Source: JANQTF01 sp036835375
GTDB lineage: Bacteria; Bacteroidota; Bacteroidia; J057
Reading direction: 5' to 3'
Length of the DNA: 8,043 bases
Assembly (NCBI GenBank): GCA_036835375.1
Contig: DAITMB010000174.1
Coordinates: 1-8,043 of the forward strand
The position numbers were made by a program, and so were the translations under genes. How positions within the stretch are numbered: position 1 is the first letter of the stretch; each line of letters starts with the position of its first letter. This document shows, piece by piece, positions 6,446 to 8,043 of the stretch. The notes beneath the pieces are model-generated. The model saw only the letters and a list, made by a program, of their open reading frames with translations. It was not told where the DNA came from and did no database searches.

Positions 6446-7099
6446 ATGCTGACTGTATTTCTCATTCGCCACGCCGAGAGCATCGGTAACATCAATTTTC
6501 ACCTGATCGGGGGCCAAAGCAACCACTTTCCACTCTCAGAGCAGGGGGAAGTGCAGGCACATCTCCTTGGAGAGCGCCTCGCGCGGGAAGGCCATCGCTT
6601 TGATGCCATCTACTCCTCAACGGCTGTGCGCACCCAAGCCACTGCCAAGATTGCTTGCAGCTACCTCTCGGAAGTCCCTCCCCTGGCACTTCGGCCCGAA
6701 CTGCTGGAACTGAGCCAGGGAGAATGGGAAGGCAAGGTTCGAAAAGACATCTATACCCCCGAGTGCCTCGCCCTCGTACGTTCCGACGCCTACGACTTTC
6801 GGCCGCCACAAGGGGAGTCCCAGCGCGACGTAGAATTTCGGATGTACCAATGGCTCAGCGAACTCAAGACACGCTACGGCGAGGCCACATCGCCCGTATC
6901 CGTCGCCGCCTTTTCCCACGGATTTGCGATCAAATCGCTGCTTCGCGGCATCTTCCACTTTTCCCCCAACATGACCTATCGCACCATGATCCACAATACC
7001 TCCATCACTGGGCTCTACCTCCAGGGCGGCGTCTGGTACGTGGAGCGCGTCAATGACTTTCAGCACATTGTCGGGACGCCGTTTATTGATCATTATTAG
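6446..7099 (+). CDS. Histidine phosphatase superfamily protein (phosphoglycerate-mutase-like, PhoE/CobC-type branch)
   Basis: This 217-residue cytoplasmic protein probably removes phosphate from a small phosphorylated substrate through a phosphohistidine intermediate. The signature LIRHAES lies at residues 6-12 with Arg8 and acceptor His9. Arg62 lies in SSTAVRTQATA. The likely proton donor Glu88 lies in LLELSQGEWEG. PPQGES is at 120-125, and the second catalytic His158 lies in FSHG. Length and motif order fit the branch that includes PhoE and CobC homologues. Those enzymes vary widely in substrate, so a specific reaction cannot be named, and no cobalamin gene is nearby. The frame stays open upstream to an ATG at 6212, but those 78 residues (with many Lys, His, Ser and Pro) are not conserved-looking. 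The ATG at 6446 starts directly at the beta-strand leading to RHA and follows an A/T-rich leader. The gene stands alone between divergent and convergent neighbours. Confidence 0.92.
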   Translation: MLTVFLIRHAESIGNINFHLIGGQSNHFPLSEQGEVQAHLLGERLAREGHRFDAIYSSTAVRTQATAKIACSYLSEVPPLALRPELLELSQGEWEGKVRKDIYTPECLALVRSDAYDFRPPQGESQRDVEFRMYQWLSELKTRYGEATSPVSVAAFSHGFAIKSLLRGIFHFSPNMTYRTMIHNTSITGLYLQGGVWYVERVNDFQHIVGTPFIDHY

Positions 7100-7156
7100 G
7101 GGAGGGATTCGCGGTGGCGAAGTGCGTGGGGGAAATCGGCGCCCTTGGTCGAGGAC

Positions 7157-7186
7157 AGTCGGACGGCACGACTCAGTCGGGTTTTT
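7157..7186 (+). terminator. Possible intrinsic terminator downstream of the phosphatase
   Basis: AGTCG at 7157-7161, CGACT at 7169-7173 and AGTCG at 7175-7179 can form two mutually exclusive hairpins. The second (CGAC, loop TCA, GTCG) is followed by GG and five T residues at 7182-7186. The stem has only four or five pairs, which is weak for an intrinsic terminator. The position, 60-90 bp after the phosphatase stop, is reasonable. Confidence 0.4.
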
Positions 7187-7195
7187 ATTAAAAAT

Positions 7196-7214
7196 CTTGA
7201 GTTCTTCTCTCAAG
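7196..7214. other. CTTGAG/CTCAAG hairpin
   Basis: A perfect 6-bp inverted repeat, CTTGAG (7196-7201) and CTCAAG (7209-7214), flanks a seven-base pyrimidine loop. It lies ten bases after the terminator-like T-run. No T-run follows it on the + strand. On the - strand, downstream of the TPR gene, the A-run at 7190-7194 reads as a run of five T after this stem, so it could also act as a weak terminator for that gene. Confidence 0.3.
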
Positions 7215-7377
7215 TCTCAGGCAATGCCCCTCAACTCTCAGCACTCGTGTATGGAGGAAATCAGGATCAGACATGCAGCCTTGGCAAGATTTAGGGTGAA
7301 GCCATTCTGTGGGTTCTTCTAAGGGTGCTATGTGAGACACCGTAGTGGATCTGCTGGGCTGAGCATTTTGGTGATAC

Positions 7378-8043
7378 TCATGCTGTTGCTCCTTGGAGCA
7401 AGGTGGTAAATCGATAGATCATGTTCGGTACCGTAAGTAAAAGAGCAAGTCGAAGCCCTTCTTCAAATGCAGATTTTGCATTTTTCCAGTTTTGCATCTT
7501 TTGATAGACCAAGCCTAGCAGTTCAAATAATTCTAGCAACTCCATCTGGATATTCAGTTGTTGAAAAACCTGAATGGCTTCAAAAATAGATGCTTCAGCA
7601 TCTTGATAGTGACCTTCGAGATACAAGACTTTGCTGAATTTAGCCCTCATTTCACCAATAGCGAACTTATTTCTTTCCTGTTCTGCCAATTCTATCGCCT
7701 GGTTAAATAGGATAACAGCCATGGCTTTGTCCTTTTTTTGCAAGAAAATCTGGGCTTTATGGAAAATCGGCTGCTTGATACTTGCCATAAGTCCAACTGA
7801 TTTCATTTCATCAATGGCTCGATCGAAAAAAGTCAATGCCACATCAAAATCACCAAGGTACTGATGTTGCATCCCCACAGAATGCAAGGTCTTTGCATAG
7901 GCCTTTTGGTCCTGATCCCTTTCGGCCATTTCAAGTGCGATGAGCATATATTCCAATGCCCTTGCATACTCCCCCTTGAACTGAGCAATCACCCCTTTTT
8001 GATGGAAAACATCCTTTTTTTTGTTGTCGGGTAAATAGCTTAA
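7378..8043 (-). CDS. TPR-repeat protein, 5' end beyond the window
   Basis: 221 residues of the C-terminal part are visible, read from the right edge down to a TGA at 7378-7380. The frame is open to base 8043. The GTG at 7990-7992 is an internal Val codon, because the 17 residues before it (ending KKKDVFHQKG) continue the same helical pattern. About five TPR-like helix pairs follow, near residues 10-43, 50-84, 92-125, 130-164 and 150-184 (the last two overlap in my estimate). They include HQYLGDFDVALTFFDRAI, YLEGHYQDAEASIFEAI and LVYQKMQNWKNAKSAFEEGL. The roughly 40-residue spacing is like regulatory TPR arrays of the Rap or TPR_12 kind. TPRs are protein-interaction scaffolds. No catalytic or DNA-binding domain is seen at this end, but one could lie upstream. 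The gene is clearly more A/T-rich than the rest: two sampled 60-base lines have 38% and 42% G+C, against 58% and 62% in the SGNH and phosphatase genes. Confidence 0.85.
   Translation of the reverse strand, partial: LSYLPDNKKKDVFHQKGVIAQFKGEYARALEYMLIALEMAERDQDQKAYAKTLHSVGMQHQYLGDFDVALTFFDRAIDEMKSVGLMASIKQPIFHKAQIFLQKKDKAMAVILFNQAIELAEQERNKFAIGEMRAKFSKVLYLEGHYQDAEASIFEAIQVFQQLNIQMELLELFELLGLVYQKMQNWKNAKSAFEEGLRLALLLTVPNMIYRFTTLLQGATA
7386..7401. other. 7-bp inverted repeat in the last codons of the TPR gene
   Basis: TTGCTCC and GGAGCAA are separated by TT at 7393-7394, a perfect dyad that starts five bases from the TPR stop codon and encodes the LLQGA stretch. No T-run follows it on the minus strand, so it is not a standard intrinsic terminator. 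It may protect the mRNA 3' end or be chance. Confidence 0.3.

Larger units (their letters stand above)
7100..7377. other. Convergent intergenic region with small hairpins, no gene seen
   Basis: This stretch of about 280 bp lies between the ends of the phosphatase and the TPR gene. The first 45 bases are G-rich. Next come a terminator-like element at 7157-7186 and a CTTGAG/CTCAAG hairpin at 7196-7214, then about 160 bp in which I find no convincing coding frame, tRNA-like fold or repeat. One frame on the + strand is open from 7053 to 7322, but its protein is Arg/Gly/Ser-rich and looks like noise. Confidence 0.6.

Noticed and set aside
203..7099. A defence or signalling island linking cyclase, MBOAT/SGNH and phosphatase
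   Set aside because: The genes are convergent or divergent to one another, no cyclic-nucleotide-activated effector is present, and none of the proteins has a known anti-phage domain partner here.
6617..7213. A 198-codon open frame on the - strand opposite the phosphatase
   Set aside because: The phosphatase frame has all its catalytic motifs, and the antisense product has no recognisable pattern and ends inside that gene.
7209..7246. Second, degenerate copy of the heptanucleotide array
   Set aside because: Only a 9-base match (CAACTCTCA) to the left-edge array is found and there is no periodicity of seven, so chance similarity in pyrimidine-rich DNA is sufficient.
7990..7992. GTG as the start of the TPR gene
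   Set aside because: The frame stays open to the window edge and the residues before the GTG complete a TPR helix, so the gene begins outside the window.

Overview
The window looks like chromosomal DNA of a Bacteroidota bacterium, possibly from the Saprospiria or a related environmental lineage. Four things point there. Start codons are mostly preceded by A/T-rich or featureless sequence rather than a Shine-Dalgarno site. One good match to the Bacteroidota -7 promoter element TAnnTTTG lies in front of the SGNH gene. The membrane cyclase with TPRs, the MBOAT/SGNH gene pair and the stand-alone TPR protein are all protein types common in that phylum. A heptanucleotide tandem repeat opens the window. 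The lineage is inferred from these features; no marker gene is present.

Layout. Bases 1-191 hold eight copies of a 7-bp repeat, apparently inside the 3' end of an unidentified gene on the + strand. From 203 to 2755 (+) runs an 850-residue class III nucleotide cyclase with one membrane span. Its extracytoplasmic part contains a TolB-like region, TPRs and two similar beta-rich domains. A 35-bp convergent gap follows. From 6115 down to 2791 (-) lies a two-gene operon: a secreted SGNH-fold esterase/transferase containing a LysM module, then an AlgI/DltB-type MBOAT membrane O-acyltransferase whose start overlaps the end of the SGNH gene by 32 bp. A divergent intergenic region of about 330 bp separates this operon from a histidine (phosphoglycerate-mutase-like) phosphatase at 6446-7099 (+). 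A non-coding stretch of about 280 bp with several small hairpins, one terminator-like, lies between the phosphatase and the 3' end of a TPR-repeat gene on the - strand, which is cut by the right edge of the window and is more A/T-rich than its neighbours.

How the genes may work together. The clearest functional unit is the MBOAT-SGNH pair. By analogy with AlgI/AlgJ-X and PatA/PatB, the MBOAT would move acyl (probably acetyl) groups across the inner membrane, and the SGNH protein would place them on, or remove them from, a cell-envelope glycan. The LysM module points to peptidoglycan as the glycan, but that is inference. The cyclase appears to pair an extracytoplasmic TPR/beta-domain region with intracellular cyclic-nucleotide production; its two presumed base-selecting residues are not the textbook ones. 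Nothing ties the phosphatase or the TPR protein to these systems except proximity. I see no RNA gene, insertion sequence, CRISPR array, toxin-antitoxin pair or defence system.
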